Source of the DNA: Helicobacter sp. 12S02232-10
GTDB lineage: Bacteria; Campylobacterota; Campylobacteria; Campylobacterales; Helicobacteraceae
Assembly: GCF_002272895.1 (NCBI RefSeq)
Contig: NZ_MLAQ01000009.1
Location: 22,044 to 86,043 of the forward strand
Reading direction: 5' to 3'
DNA: 64,000 nucleotides
This document shows positions 8,529 to 18,130 of this stretch, piece after piece. The notes below the pieces were generated by a model. That model was not told the origin of the DNA and searched no databases. It saw nothing but the letters and a program-made list of their open reading frames with translations. Numbering within the stretch: the first letter of the stretch is position 1; every line of letters begins with the position of its first letter. The translations under genes and the position numbers were made by a program.

Positions 8529-10340
8529 ATGGACGCCCCGAATTTTATCCCGCAAGTGGTAAAAAATTGCGAAGACATCAACGAAGAGCTCCAGCAGTTC
8601 TCACTCGGATCAAAAATTGATGTAAAACATCTTTGGTTTGACGTTTTAAATGTCCATACAAACATCAAAATCCACGAAAAAGACGAATACCATATCATCA
8701 CTGGAAACGAACTCATTCAATTTGAAAAAGACAGCTTCTATACCAAAGAAGATTTTTTTGTCTCTCAAAACTATGATATCAGAATCAAGCCTAAAACCAA
8801 AGACTACGGGCTCAAACTTGAGATTACACCTCAAGCAGACAAAATATACCTTTTGCTAGATAATCATTTCACAATTATTGATGATGAACATTTTTATGAA
8901 GAAATATTTAGCATTATTGATTCATTAATGGCACAAAACAAAATCATTTTCAGGCAACAATACGAACAGCGCGAAAATCTAAAAGTCCAATTTCAAGAAT
9001 TTTCAAAGCAAGGAGGGTGCCCTCAAAAAATTCTTCTTAAGAGTGCTCCTGATTTCATACCCTACAAACCTGCAGAATTTAATTTTATCCTCAAAGAACA
9101 ATGGGAAAAAAATGGAAGAAAAGCTCCGGAAAATTCTTTTTTTGGAGTAGGCGTTGATGAAATAATTGCTGAATACATCAAACCAGTTAAAGGAAAAAAT
9201 GGGAGAAACCTCAAGGGTATCTACATAAAAACAGATACCAAAAATATAGAGCAAATGCCACCCATCACACATAATAAAAATTATGTCAAAAAAGAAGAAA
9301 CCCCAGAAAAAATAATCTTTAGATCCCAAATCACAGCATATGTAAAAATTGACAATAACGCCATCACTTTCAACACAAACTATGAATTTGATACCATTAA
9401 AACCATCAACGCCCCAATGCTTTTAGGAGGTCTTAAAAGCGGAATTACACTAACCATAAAATCCGAAGATGAGTTTATCGATGCTATCAATGCAAATATG
9501 ATTATTGAAGCCTCAAACATCAATGTTATTGGCAGTATCGGGGAAAACGTCGAACTTTGCGCACAAAAAATCTCTATTGAAGGTCAGACGCACCAAAGCA
9601 GCATTATACGCGCACAAGAAGCAAAAGTTACAACGCATAAAGGACAATTTTATGGCGAGAGTTTTGATGTAAAAAATCTTGATACGGGTTTTGTGCAATC
9701 TGATGAATGCACGATTGAAATCGCAAGCGGAAGCACAATCTTTGCTAAAAAAATTACGATTAAAAATCTAAAGTCAAACAATAAGCTACACTTTGCTAAA
9801 GAATGCAACCTCAAAGAAATACAAGGAGGCGAAAACAAATTTGTCATATCCGCATCTTCAGATATTAAAACAAAACAAACAATGGAATTTATCAACAAAA
9901 AAATATCTCTGTTAAAAACAAAAATGCACGAAATGATGAAAGAATATCAATTTTTAATGTCAAGTGCCAAAGAACATAAGCCTATCATTGACAAAATAAA
10001 AGTCGCCCCCAACCCAGCCAGACAAGCAATGCTCAATGAAAGCGATATTAAAAAAATCTATTATGATTTTATTGCCTGCCTTAAAAAGCTCAAAATTCTT
10101 AAAAAAGAGCTTCTAAAACTCCAAAACAATGTCAAAGATCTTAATCAAAGCCTATTTGAAATAGAAAATGAAACATTGGGGGCTAAAATACGCACTCAAA
10201 CCGAATGGAAACTCGAAAACCAAATCGTCTATCATCGCGATTATCCTAGAGCAAGCGATGAAACACTGATTCTCAAAGATGGTGAAAACACCGATATTAT
10301 GATCAATCCTTCGACAAAAAAAATAACAAAAATCAAATAA
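8529..10340 (+). CDS. FapA/DUF342-family protein
   Basis: 603-residue cytosolic protein of the DUF342 (FapA, flagellar assembly protein A) family. The central part has the family's repetitive beta-solenoid look (alternating I/V and N/G turns, roughly residues 290-440), including GGLKSGITLTIKSEDE and the EASNINVIGSIGENVELCAQ segment, followed by a lysine-rich coiled coil near residues 450-560. GGAG precedes the ATG. It lies between murJ and ruvA, the position of a similar gene in H. pylori. FapA proteins are linked to flagellar or cell-envelope functions, and a possible sigma-28 promoter upstream would fit, but no activity can be assigned from sequence. Confidence 0.82.
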   Translation: MDAPNFIPQVVKNCEDINEELQQFSLGSKIDVKHLWFDVLNVHTNIKIHEKDEYHIITGNELIQFEKDSFYTKEDFFVSQNYDIRIKPKTKDYGLKLEITPQADKIYLLLDNHFTIIDDEHFYEEIFSIIDSLMAQNKIIFRQQYEQRENLKVQFQEFSKQGGCPQKILLKSAPDFIPYKPAEFNFILKEQWEKNGRKAPENSFFGVGVDEIIAEYIKPVKGKNGRNLKGIYIKTDTKNIEQMPPITHNKNYVKKEETPEKIIFRSQITAYVKIDNNAITFNTNYEFDTIKTINAPMLLGGLKSGITLTIKSEDEFIDAINANMIIEASNINVIGSIGENVELCAQKISIEGQTHQSSIIRAQEAKVTTHKGQFYGESFDVKNLDTGFVQSDECTIEIASGSTIFAKKITIKNLKSNNKLHFAKECNLKEIQGGENKFVISASSDIKTKQTMEFINKKISLLKTKMHEMMKEYQFLMSSAKEHKPIIDKIKVAPNPARQAMLNESDIKKIYYDFIACLKKLKILKKELLKLQNNVKDLNQSLFEIENETLGAKIRTQTEWKLENQIVYHRDYPRASDETLILKDGENTDIMINPSTKKITKIK

Positions 10341-10349
10341 GGAAAAACA

Positions 10350-10922
10350 ATGATTGCAGGAATGATTGGCATGATCCACAAACTTGAACCCACCCTTGCA
10401 GAATTTGACGTTGGTGGTATTATTTATGAAATCCATATTTCAACGAATGCAAGCTATGCCATCAGCACAAAAAAAGATCAAAAAATAAAGCTTTTAATCA
10501 CACAAATCATTCGTGAGGACGCACATCTTTTATTTGGTTTTCTTGAAGAAATAGAAAAAATCACTTTTGAACGCCTGATTAAAATCAATGGCGTAGGACC
10601 CAAAGTAGCACTTGCAATTCTCTCAACTTATACGCCAACAACTTTCAGCCAAATCATTCAAGACAAAGACATCAAAGCTCTCCAACGCGTCCCAGGTATC
10701 GGAGCCAAAGGAGCGGGCAAAATTATGGTTGATCTTGCCGGTTTCTTTTCTGAACTAACAGAAGCTCGAAATGTCCCTGAAAAAGATGGTGCGCGCAATG
10801 ATGCTTTTATGGCTTTGCAAAGTTTAGGATTTAAAAATACAGATATTTTAAAAGTTTTCAAATCCATCCAAAGTTCAAATACCCAAGAGATCATCAAAGA
10901 AGCCTTAAAACTACTCAAATAA
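10350..10922 (+). CDS. ruvA: Holliday junction branch migration protein RuvA
   Basis: 190-residue DNA-binding subunit of RuvAB, which binds Holliday junctions and positions RuvB. Seen: N-terminal OB fold (MIAGMIGMIHKLEPTLAEFD), two helix-hairpin-helix motifs (INGVGPKVALAIL near residue 77 and RVPGIGAKGAGKIMVDL near 112), and a C-terminal domain III (AFMALQSLGFKNTDI) that contacts RuvB. Length is normal. Nine nt separate it from the FapA-like stop, with AAGGAAAAA as ribosome binding site, so the two genes are probably cotranscribed. ruvB is not in the window. Confidence 0.96.
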   Translation: MIAGMIGMIHKLEPTLAEFDVGGIIYEIHISTNASYAISTKKDQKIKLLITQIIREDAHLLFGFLEEIEKITFERLIKINGVGPKVALAILSTYTPTTFSQIIQDKDIKALQRVPGIGAKGAGKIMVDLAGFFSELTEARNVPEKDGARNDAFMALQSLGFKNTDILKVFKSIQSSNTQEIIKEALKLLK

Positions 10923-11112
10923 CCTTGAATGATTCTTCTTTATTAAAGCTACTCCTCTTGTCTTTTCTGAAAACAATTTTTTGCCAAATAAAATATTTTG
11001 TTATTATAAATGATAATTTATTTGATTTACTAAAAATTATCTTAAAAAAGCTAAAAATATCCCCTTGGTTTTTATTCTGAATCAAGAAAAATCAAATGCT
11101 AAAGGATAAGTC

Positions 11113-11691
11113 TTGTTGAGTAATACGACTTTGGAAAAACTTGCGGGGTTGAGGTGCAGTGGAACCGTTATGGCACACATTGCTATTTTTATCATTTTTA
11201 TTTGGATAGGAGGGTTGAAGTTTGTAAATTACGAAGCAGAAGGAATAACGCCCTTTGTCGCAAATTCTCCTTTAAGTAGCTTTCTTTACAAAGATGCTAA
11301 AGACTATAAATTCCATAAAATTCCAGAAGGAACTGCTAATGAACAAAATGCGCAATGGCATCAGGAAAATAGGACTTATCTGGTTTCTTACGGTCTTGGC
11401 ATTTTGATTATTACTTTTGGCACGCTGACTCTTTTAGGCATTATCTTTCCTTATTTGGGAATTATAGGAGGAACTCTTGTATTTTTAATGACATTAGTAA
11501 CTCTTTCCTTTTTAGTCACTACGCCTGAAGCGTGGGTTCAGAATCTTGGCGGACCAAACTACGGATTTCCCTATCTTTCAGGAGCAGGACGCTTGGTTAT
11601 TAAAGATTTGGCAATTTTAGCTTGCGCCTTAATCATTATAGGCAGTTGTGCGCAAAGAATCTTAAAATCAAGAAACTCTTCAAAAGCCTAA
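11113..11691 (+). CDS. DUF417 (YkgB/RclC-like) inner membrane protein
   Basis: 192-residue integral membrane protein with about four hydrophobic segments. The pattern IFIIFIWIGGLKFVNYEAEGITPFVANSPL is diagnostic of the DUF417 family, which includes E. coli RclC of the reactive-chlorine response. Whether that role applies here is unknown; no RclR- or RclA-like neighbour is present. The start is TTG at 11113 or 11116, both preceded by AAAGGATAAG. It stands alone between ruvA and uvrA with an inverted repeat downstream. Confidence 0.8.
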   Translation: MLSNTTLEKLAGLRCSGTVMAHIAIFIIFIWIGGLKFVNYEAEGITPFVANSPLSSFLYKDAKDYKFHKIPEGTANEQNAQWHQENRTYLVSYGLGILIITFGTLTLLGIIFPYLGIIGGTLVFLMTLVTLSFLVTTPEAWVQNLGGPNYGFPYLSGAGRLVIKDLAILACALIIIGSCAQRILKSRNSSKA

Positions 11692-11699
11692 GTAAAATT

Positions 11700-11722
11700 T
11701 TCCCTCTTAATCTAGGAGGGAA
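11700..11722 (+). terminator. Stem-loop downstream of the DUF417 gene
   Basis: Perfect 7-bp inverted repeat TTCCCTC / GAGGGAA with a 9-nt loop, starting 8 nt after the stop codon. The following TCTGACTTT is only weakly U-rich, so termination may be incomplete. Confidence 0.5.
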
Positions 11723-11811
11723 TCTGACTTTAGAATAAACATAAATCAATACTTCAGCTATTTAAACACCGTAATTTTTGATATAATTTCAGACATTGCA
11801 AGGAGTGCAAC

Positions 11812-14628
11812 TTGTTAGACAAAATCCAAATCATTGGCGCGAAAGAAAATAATCTTAAAAATATCCACTTAGAAATTCCCAAAAACAAATTGATCGTATT
11901 TACTGGACTTAGCGGTTCAGGAAAATCCACTTTAGCCTTTGATACGCTTTATGCTGAAGGGCAAAGAAGGTATATCGAATCCCTCTCTAGCTATGCTAGA
12001 CAATTCCTCGATAAAGTCGGCAAACCCAACGTAGATAAGATTGAAGGTTTAACCCCAGCCATTGCCATTGATCAAAAAACTACCAGCAAGAACCCCCGCT
12101 CCACCGTGGGAACGATTACTGAAATTTATGATTATTTAAGACTTCTTTACGCTAGAGTCGGCACACAACATTGCCATATTTGTGGTAAGCCAATCTCTCA
12201 AATGAGTCAAACAGATATCATCAATCAAATTCTTTCATTACCCCAAAACGCAAAAATCATTATCCTAGCCCCGCTCATCAAAGAGAAAAAAGGCAGTTTC
12301 AATGACAAAATCCTTTCATTGCGTCAAAAAGGCTATGTGCGGGCTTATATCGATGGGGTGATGGTTCGATTGGACGAAGAAATCAACTTATCTAAAACCA
12401 AAAAACACACGATAAAAGCTGTAATCGATAGAGTCAGTATTCACCAAGATAATCATTCTAGAATCGCTCAAGGCATAGAAAAAGCTTTAAAAGAAACTTA
12501 TGGCGAAATAGAAGTGGAAATACTAAACGAAAAAGAGGGAGAGCATAACCAACTGATTCATTACAGCGAGCATTTAGCCTGTTTTGATTGCAAAATCAGT
12601 TTTGAACCTTTAGAGCCTTTGAGTTTTTCATTCAATTCGCCCAAAGGAGCTTGCGAAGATTGTGGGGGACTTGGGAGTAAATACAGCATTGACATCAAAA
12701 AAATTCTCAACAAATCTTTGCCACTCAACAAAGGTGGTATTAAAGTAATTTTTGGCTTTAACCGCAATTATTACGCCGAACTTTTTAATGGATTTTGTAA
12801 AAATAATAAAATAGATACGGATAAATCTTTTGAAGAACTCAAAGATTATGAACAAAATGCTTTGCTTTATGGAAACGGATCTGAAGTTACATTCACTTGG
12901 AAGAATTCCACCCTCAAACGACCTTGGAAAGGTATTATTCAAATCGCCTATGATATGTTTAAGGATGAAAAAGATTTGAGCGATTATATGAGTGAAAAAC
13001 TTTGCGGGAGTTGCAAAGGTCATCGTCTCAAAGCTTCTTCTTTAAGTGTAAAGGTCGCAGGACTCGGGATTGGCGATGTGATTGATATGCCTATTGAAGA
13101 GACGTATGCATTCTTTAATGATGAAAAAAATTTTTCTTACCTCAACAAACAGCAACGCTTCATAGCTGACTCCATTCTAAAAGAAATCCGCGAAAGACTT
13201 TTTTTTCTCTATGATGTGGGGCTTGGGTATTTGAGTCTAGGTAGAGATGCTAGAACCATCAGCGGAGGTGAAAGCCAAAGAATCCGTATCGCTAGCCAAA
13301 TCGGTAGTGGGCTTACAGGTGTAATGTATGTTTTAGATGAGCCTAGCATTGGACTACACGAGCGCGATACTCTCAAACTCATCAAAACACTTAGAAGCCT
13401 TCAGGAAAAAGGCAATACAGTGATTGTCGTCGAACACGACAAAGAAACGATTAAAAATGCTGATTTTATCGTAGATATCGGTCCAGGAGCTGGAAAAAAC
13501 GGCGGAGAAGTCGTATTTGCAGGCACAATAAAAGCAATGCTTTCAAGCAATACGCAAACAGCTCAATATATCAGTGGGGTCAAATCCATTTCTTATCCCC
13601 ACAACAGACCCCAAAAAAAATGGTTGGGCATCAAAAATGTTACGATCAATAACATTAAAAATCTAAGCCTTAAAATCCCATTGTCAAATTTTGTCTGCAT
13701 TACAGGAGTGAGTGGGAGCGGAAAAAGCTCTCTGATCCTCCAAACTCTCTTGCCCGTCGCCCAAGAGCTTCTTAATAATGCTAGAAAAGTAAAAAAATGC
13801 GATGGAGTCGAAATCAGTGGTCTTGAAATGCTTGATAAAGTAATATATCTTGATCAAACCCCCATCGGTAGAACCCCTAGAAGCAATCCAGCCACTTATA
13901 CAGGCGTGATGGATGATATTAGAATTTTATTCTCCGAAGTCAAAGAATCAAAGATTTTGGGCTATGGTGTGGGGCGTTTTAGTTTTAATGTCAAAGGTGG
14001 TCGTTGCGAAAAATGTCAAGGGGAAGGGGAAATAAAAATCGAAATGCATTTTTTACCTGATGTGATGGTTAAATGCGATGCGTGCAATGGCGCTAAATAC
14101 AATCCTCAAACGCTTGAAATCAAATATAAAGGCAAATCCATTGCAGATGTTTTAAATATGAGTGTTGATGATGCCTGTGAATTTTTTGCCAAGATTCCAA
14201 AAATCTTCTCTAGACTAAAAACACTTCAAGATGTAGGTCTAGGATATATTACGCTTGGGCAAAATGCCGTGACCCTAAGCGGGGGTGAAGCCCAAAGAAT
14301 CAAACTCGCCAAAGAACTCAGTCGTAAAGATACAGGAAAGACGCTTTATATTCTAGATGAACCGACTACAGGTTTGCATTTTGCGGATGTAGACAGACTC
14401 ACAAAAGTCCTCCATCATCTTGTAGAGCTAGGAAATTCAATGATTGTAATCGAACACAATCTAGATATGATAAAAAATGCTGACTATATCATTGATATTG
14501 GACCTGAAGGTGGAGACAAAGGAGGAAAAATCGTAGATATGGGCACACCTTCTCAAATAGCAAAAAATTATCAAAAAACGCATAGTTATACAGGAAAATT
14601 CTTGAGTGAAGAGTTACAAGAAAAATGA
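11812..14628 (+). CDS. uvrA: Excinuclease ABC subunit A
   Basis: Damage-recognition ATPase of nucleotide excision repair. 938 residues, typical for UvrA. Seen: two ABC cassettes with Walker [13 protein letters not shown] near residue 32 and [12 protein letters not shown] near 640, signatures [12 protein letters not shown] and [12 protein letters not shown], and two Walker B segments (VLDEPSIGL and ILDEPTTGL). Zinc-finger cysteines include CHICG and the CEKCQGEGE...CDACNG module. The start is TTG at 11812, preceded by AAGGAG at good spacing. Its stop TGA overlaps the ATG of a small interrupted ORF. Confidence 0.97.
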   Translation: MLDKIQIIGAKENNLKNIHLEIPKNKLIVFTGLSGSGKSTLAFDTLYAEGQRRYIESLSSYARQFLDKVGKPNVDKIEGLTPAIAIDQKTTSKNPRSTVGTITEIYDYLRLLYARVGTQHCHICGKPISQMSQTDIINQILSLPQNAKIIILAPLIKEKKGSFNDKILSLRQKGYVRAYIDGVMVRLDEEINLSKTKKHTIKAVIDRVSIHQDNHSRIAQGIEKALKETYGEIEVEILNEKEGEHNQLIHYSEHLACFDCKISFEPLEPLSFSFNSPKGACEDCGGLGSKYSIDIKKILNKSLPLNKGGIKVIFGFNRNYYAELFNGFCKNNKIDTDKSFEELKDYEQNALLYGNGSEVTFTWKNSTLKRPWKGIIQIAYDMFKDEKDLSDYMSEKLCGSCKGHRLKASSLSVKVAGLGIGDVIDMPIEETYAFFNDEKNFSYLNKQQRFIADSILKEIRERLFFLYDVGLGYLSLGRDARTISGGESQRIRIASQIGSGLTGVMYVLDEPSIGLHERDTLKLIKTLRSLQEKGNTVIVVEHDKETIKNADFIVDIGPGAGKNGGEVVFAGTIKAMLSSNTQTAQYISGVKSISYPHNRPQKKWLGIKNVTINNIKNLSLKIPLSNFVCITGVSGSGKSSLILQTLLPVAQELLNNARKVKKCDGVEISGLEMLDKVIYLDQTPIGRTPRSNPATYTGVMDDIRILFSEVKESKILGYGVGRFSFNVKGGRCEKCQGEGEIKIEMHFLPDVMVKCDACNGAKYNPQTLEIKYKGKSIADVLNMSVDDACEFFAKIPKIFSRLKTLQDVGLGYITLGQNAVTLSGGEAQRIKLAKELSRKDTGKTLYILDEPTTGLHFADVDRLTKVLHHLVELGNSMIVIEHNLDMIKNADYIIDIGPEGGDKGGKIVDMGTPSQIAKNYQKTHSYTGKFLSEELQEK

Positions 14629-14885
14629 TCCCTCAAACCCTCTTAAAAATTACTGCCTATCTGCAAAAGCCTAATATGGATTAATTCTTTGCAATTTTTT
14701 CAAAATTTCAAACAGATAGTTTTTTATTAAAAGAAATTCGTAGTTTGCTTAACAATACAAATTTGGAAGAATTTGGTTTTGTCTGTGATGGCAAGTTTTT
14801 ATTTTCGCAAAAAAGTTTGGAAAATTGTTTGCTTGGACAAAACTTTGCGCATTTTTGCTCTTTGAAAAAGATTGTTCTGCAATGA
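14625..14885 (+). pseudogene. Small ORF coupled to uvrA with an in-frame stop (probable pseudogene)
   Basis: An ATGA overlap with the uvrA stop opens a frame of 87 codons that is coherent to the TGA at 14883-14885 except for a single TAA at codon 20 (14682-14684). The translation reads [19 protein letters not shown], stop, FFAIFSKFQTDSFLLKEIR and onwards to CSLKKIVLQ. The part after the stop looks coding (ENCLLGQNFAHF). No family is recognised. The simplest reading is a recently inactivated gene cotranslated with uvrA; a sequencing error at the TAA is the alternative. It ends 1 nt before the convergent methyltransferase gene. Confidence 0.6.
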
Positions 14886-14886
14886 T

Positions 14887-15639
14887 TTATTTTTGCACCG
14901 CAATGAGAAACATTGGGGTAGATTTAAACATTAATTTTTCAGTTTCATCCCAAATTTCTTGATAAAACTCCCTATCAAAAGCCAATATTTCAAAACCAAT
15001 TGATTCAAGCACTTTTATATCCCATTGCGGGCGATGGATTTTGCTGAGCGGTAGGGATTTAGCAATTTCTTCCATTTTCTGAGAATTGGGGTAAGCATTT
15101 GTCATATGATCAGGGATTCCAAGCTTAGCAACCTCTTCCCTATTTTTTTCATAACGTTTTTTATGCTCTTGTTCATAAAGATGTAAATACCAATTTGCAT
15201 CAAAATTCAGCATTCTCCCGCCTTTCTTCAGTACGCGATACCATTCTTGATAAGCCTTAAGCGGATCATTTAAATTCCAAGTCAGATTTCTTGAGACCAC
15301 CAAATCAAAATACCCTTCTTCAAATGGAAGTTTTTGCGCATCTCCTTGAAAAAAATTGATACTTACCCCTTGTTTTGAAGCATTTTTTTTAGCTTCTTCA
15401 AGCATTTTTGGCGTATAATCCAAAGCACTCACATCCCCACCCAATTCTGAAAGCATAATTGAAAAGATTCCCGGACCACAACCGATATCAAGCACGCTGA
15501 CTTTCTCAAAAGGCATCGGAGAATATTTTGAAAAAACAGCTTTCCATTTTTCCCTCTTCATACTCGCTAATTCTTCAAGATTGTCCTGCGCATAAGTCTT
15601 TGAACGATCGTTCCAATAATCTTGTATTTCTTCTAACAT
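14887..15639 (-). CDS. Class I SAM-dependent methyltransferase
   Basis: 250-residue soluble methyltransferase with the Rossmann motif I VLDIGCGPGIFS (near residue 49), acidic ribose-binding residue in VSALDYTPKML, and motif post-II GDAQKLPFEEGYFDLVVS, as in UbiE/arsenite-type enzymes. The substrate is not determinable. It lies 13 nt downstream of a TonB-dependent receptor on the same strand, so the two are likely cotranscribed and coregulated, which hints at a role connected with the imported metal or metallophore. That link is inference. Confidence 0.85.
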   Translation of the reverse strand: MLEEIQDYWNDRSKTYAQDNLEELASMKREKWKAVFSKYSPMPFEKVSVLDIGCGPGIFSIMLSELGGDVSALDYTPKMLEEAKKNASKQGVSINFFQGDAQKLPFEEGYFDLVVSRNLTWNLNDPLKAYQEWYRVLKKGGRMLNFDANWYLHLYEQEHKKRYEKNREEVAKLGIPDHMTNAYPNSQKMEEIAKSLPLSKIHRPQWDIKVLESIGFEILAFDREFYQEIWDETEKLMFKSTPMFLIAVQK

Positions 15640-15652
15640 TTTGTGCCTTGTA

Positions 15653-17842
15653 TTAAAATTTTATGCTTGTTTGTGCAAAGAAAGACGCTCCTGCAACTTG
15701 ATAATAATCATAATATCTGTTGTTTGTAAAATTTAAAAAACTGATACTTAAATCAAAATTATTTTTCATCACATACCCTAATTTCGCGTCAAAATAAAGT
15801 TGTGTATCATAATATCCAAACGTATGTTTAAAAATCTTTGTATTTGTATCATCACTATAAGAGTCAGACTGGAAATTCCCAGCAATCGACCCATAAAACC
15901 CGTATTTAGCACCATAAAGCAAAGCAATATGGGCCATATGTTGCGGAGTATTTGGGATGAATTTTCCTTGCGTAGCGGGATTTGCAGAATTCTTAATAAT
16001 TTTAGCATTCGTATAGGTGTAGCTTGCATTTAAAGTCAAAGCAGCACCCAATGGCTGTATATATCCTATCTCAACCCCATTTATACGCCCGTGTCCTGCA
16101 TTTTTATTCTGGTAGGGATTAATATCTTTGCCATTCCCTGATCGATAAATCATATTATCAAGCTCAGTTTGAAAATAATAGACTTTTAACAGACCTCCAA
16201 AAAAAGTATTAATATCCCCACCCACATCAAAAGAAATACCTTTTTCGGGTTTCAAATTAGGATTGTCAAGCCACTTTTGGGTCGCTGTGCTAATCCTAAA
16301 AATCTCTCTAAGAGTAGGCACGCGAAAAGCAGTCCCTGCGGAAGCTTTAAAAATCACTCTATCCCAAAGATTATAATTGATGGAAGCCTTTGGAGATACA
16401 CTATTTTGAACAATATTTCCAACCAAACTTCGTTGCGCATTCACTTGAGTATAATTGTCAAAATTTTCCCAATAATCATAACGCAACCCCAAAGTTGTGT
16501 TTAAATTAGATGTCCAATTGCTATCAAGCTGGACAAATCCCGCTGCCAAAAATGCCCTGCCTCCAAAAGCATTTTGCAATCCTAAATCGTAATCTCTTAC
16601 CCGCCAATCACTCAATCCGTAATTAAGCTGTTCTAACCACATATAACGCCCTTGTAATGCCGCAGTCAAGATCTGTGTGTCAAATGTTTTAGTATAGATG
16701 AGATCCAAATAGTTACTAGAAGTATAAATATCTTGAGAATATCCCCTACCCCCCGCCAAATTCGGAGCTGGAACAGAAGAGGTGGAGGCATCAAGCCAAT
16801 AACTGTAAAGATTTACACTTGAAAAAACAGCCTTCAATGTCGAATCATCACTAAATGTATGCGTGTGGGAGATGGAACCTATATAGTGTGTATAGCTCCC
16901 AATTCCTGCATAACCGCTCCCCACAAATGGATTGTAATCTTGGTTGCCGTATACGGGTTGCCCTTGAGCGTTTTTCAAAGTTGTTTTAGGATTTACAAAA
17001 TTATAATGATGATTGGAAATAGAAGCCATAACACCAGTCGTATCATTGTCACTCCAATCATACTCCATCTTCACTCTTCCATCATTCAAAACATATTCCC
17101 TTCTTCCAGCATCTCCAGCAATATAGTTGCCTGCTTTATCGACAAAAAAACCAGTAATACCACTACCACTCAGTTTTGAAAAATCAGCCTGATTTCCAAA
17201 AGCTGGCACGCTGGGGTATCCTCCTGAACTTGTGAAGCCATAGCTCGCTTTAATGCGTAATCTTTTATCTAAAAACGCATCTCCTAGACTCACATATCCT
17301 CTAGTCAAATTCATATCCGCCTCACGTTTTTTAAATGCATTGCCATATCCCAAAAGTGCCATACTTTCAAACTTTGTGGGCATAGAAGTGATAAAATTTA
17401 CCACGCCTCCAATCGCTCCGGTTCCATACAGACTTGAAAAAGGTCCGCGTACTACCTCCACCCGCTCAATATCATAAAGAGAAAGCTCATCAAGAATCCG
17501 ATTTTCTCCTTCCAAATCACTCAATATCACCCCATCAAGCATTACCAAAGTTCCCTTACTGATCCCGCGTATTGTAATGGCAGGACGCGGATTAAGCCCT
17601 GCGTCATTGAGAATATGAATCCCTTCATAATTTTTAATAAAATCATTTACTTTTTGAGGGCTTCTTTCTTTCATTTCTTCAGAAGTGACCACGCTCACAT
17701 TTCCAGGAGCCTTATCGGTAGTAGTCTCCATACGTGTAGCTGTACTCACCTGCCTATTAAGCAGATAACTTTTTGTATCTTCTCCATAGCTTCCTGCAAC
17801 AAGACCTAAAAATAACATAAATAATCTGCCGGTTCTATTCAT
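15653..17842 (-). CDS. TonB-dependent outer membrane receptor (probable nickel/metallophore importer)
   Basis: 729-residue TonB-dependent receptor. Signal peptide MNRTGRLFMLFLGLVAGSYG, then the plug domain (VSVVTSEEMKERSP; LVMLDGVILSDLEG; VEVVRGPFSSLYGTGAIGG) and a 22-strand-type barrel ending in aromatic FFAQTSIKF. It is paralogous to the receptor at 22044-24305, sharing the plug and the LNFTN-YYDYY C-terminal segment. A TATAAT -10 box and a NikR-like inverted repeat lie upstream, so nickel or a nickel chelate is a better guess than an iron siderophore, but the ligand cannot be read from the sequence. The methyltransferase follows after 13 nt. Confidence 0.9.
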   Translation of the reverse strand: MNRTGRLFMLFLGLVAGSYGEDTKSYLLNRQVSTATRMETTTDKAPGNVSVVTSEEMKERSPQKVNDFIKNYEGIHILNDAGLNPRPAITIRGISKGTLVMLDGVILSDLEGENRILDELSLYDIERVEVVRGPFSSLYGTGAIGGVVNFITSMPTKFESMALLGYGNAFKKREADMNLTRGYVSLGDAFLDKRLRIKASYGFTSSGGYPSVPAFGNQADFSKLSGSGITGFFVDKAGNYIAGDAGRREYVLNDGRVKMEYDWSDNDTTGVMASISNHHYNFVNPKTTLKNAQGQPVYGNQDYNPFVGSGYAGIGSYTHYIGSISHTHTFSDDSTLKAVFSSVNLYSYWLDASTSSVPAPNLAGGRGYSQDIYTSSNYLDLIYTKTFDTQILTAALQGRYMWLEQLNYGLSDWRVRDYDLGLQNAFGGRAFLAAGFVQLDSNWTSNLNTTLGLRYDYWENFDNYTQVNAQRSLVGNIVQNSVSPKASINYNLWDRVIFKASAGTAFRVPTLREIFRISTATQKWLDNPNLKPEKGISFDVGGDINTFFGGLLKVYYFQTELDNMIYRSGNGKDINPYQNKNAGHGRINGVEIGYIQPLGAALTLNASYTYTNAKIIKNSANPATQGKFIPNTPQHMAHIALLYGAKYGFYGSIAGNFQSDSYSDDTNTKIFKHTFGYYDTQLYFDAKLGYVMKNNFDLSISFLNFTNNRYYDYYQVAGASFFAQTSIKF

Positions 17843-17853
17843 TACAACCTCTT

Positions 17854-17878
17854 TATTATTTTTATATTGGAAATATTA
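17854..17878 (-). promoter_or_regulatory. NikR-like operator upstream of TonB receptor 1
   Basis: TATTATT-N11-AATATTA on the plus strand. The H. pylori NikR consensus is TATWATT-N11-AATWATA; 13 of 14 half-site positions match with the correct spacer. It lies between the predicted -10 box and the GAGGT ribosome binding site, a position suited to repression. Confidence 0.5.
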
Positions 17879-17893
17879 TTCACAAAGACATTG

Positions 17894-17899
17894 ATTATA
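17894..17899 (-). promoter_or_regulatory. -10 box of TonB receptor 1
   Basis: TATAAT on the minus strand, placing the transcript start near 17887 and the NikR-like repeat at about +9 to +33. No other feature is seen in the remaining intergenic region up to 18130. Confidence 0.5.
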
Positions 17900-18130
17900 C
17901 TTAAGAATTTATGAAAAATAAGAACTGTAAAAAAATTTCCACATTTTCAAAGCTATATGTTACTTTTTATCATCTTTTCATTATTTGTCATTTATCTCAT
18001 TTGCCAAAAAACATAATGGCTTACAACCATCAATACTCGTAATCTTTTTCACTCTTTATTTTAAATCGCTTCGATACGAGTTGCATTGCAAAAATTCAAG
18101 CAATCAAAATGATAATGCCAATATCCATTC

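Noticed and set aside
16741..16760. Short C6 run in the TonB receptor gene and similar C6 runs near 63314 and 63766
   Set aside because: Too short to expect frequent slippage compared with the C10 tract at 3771.
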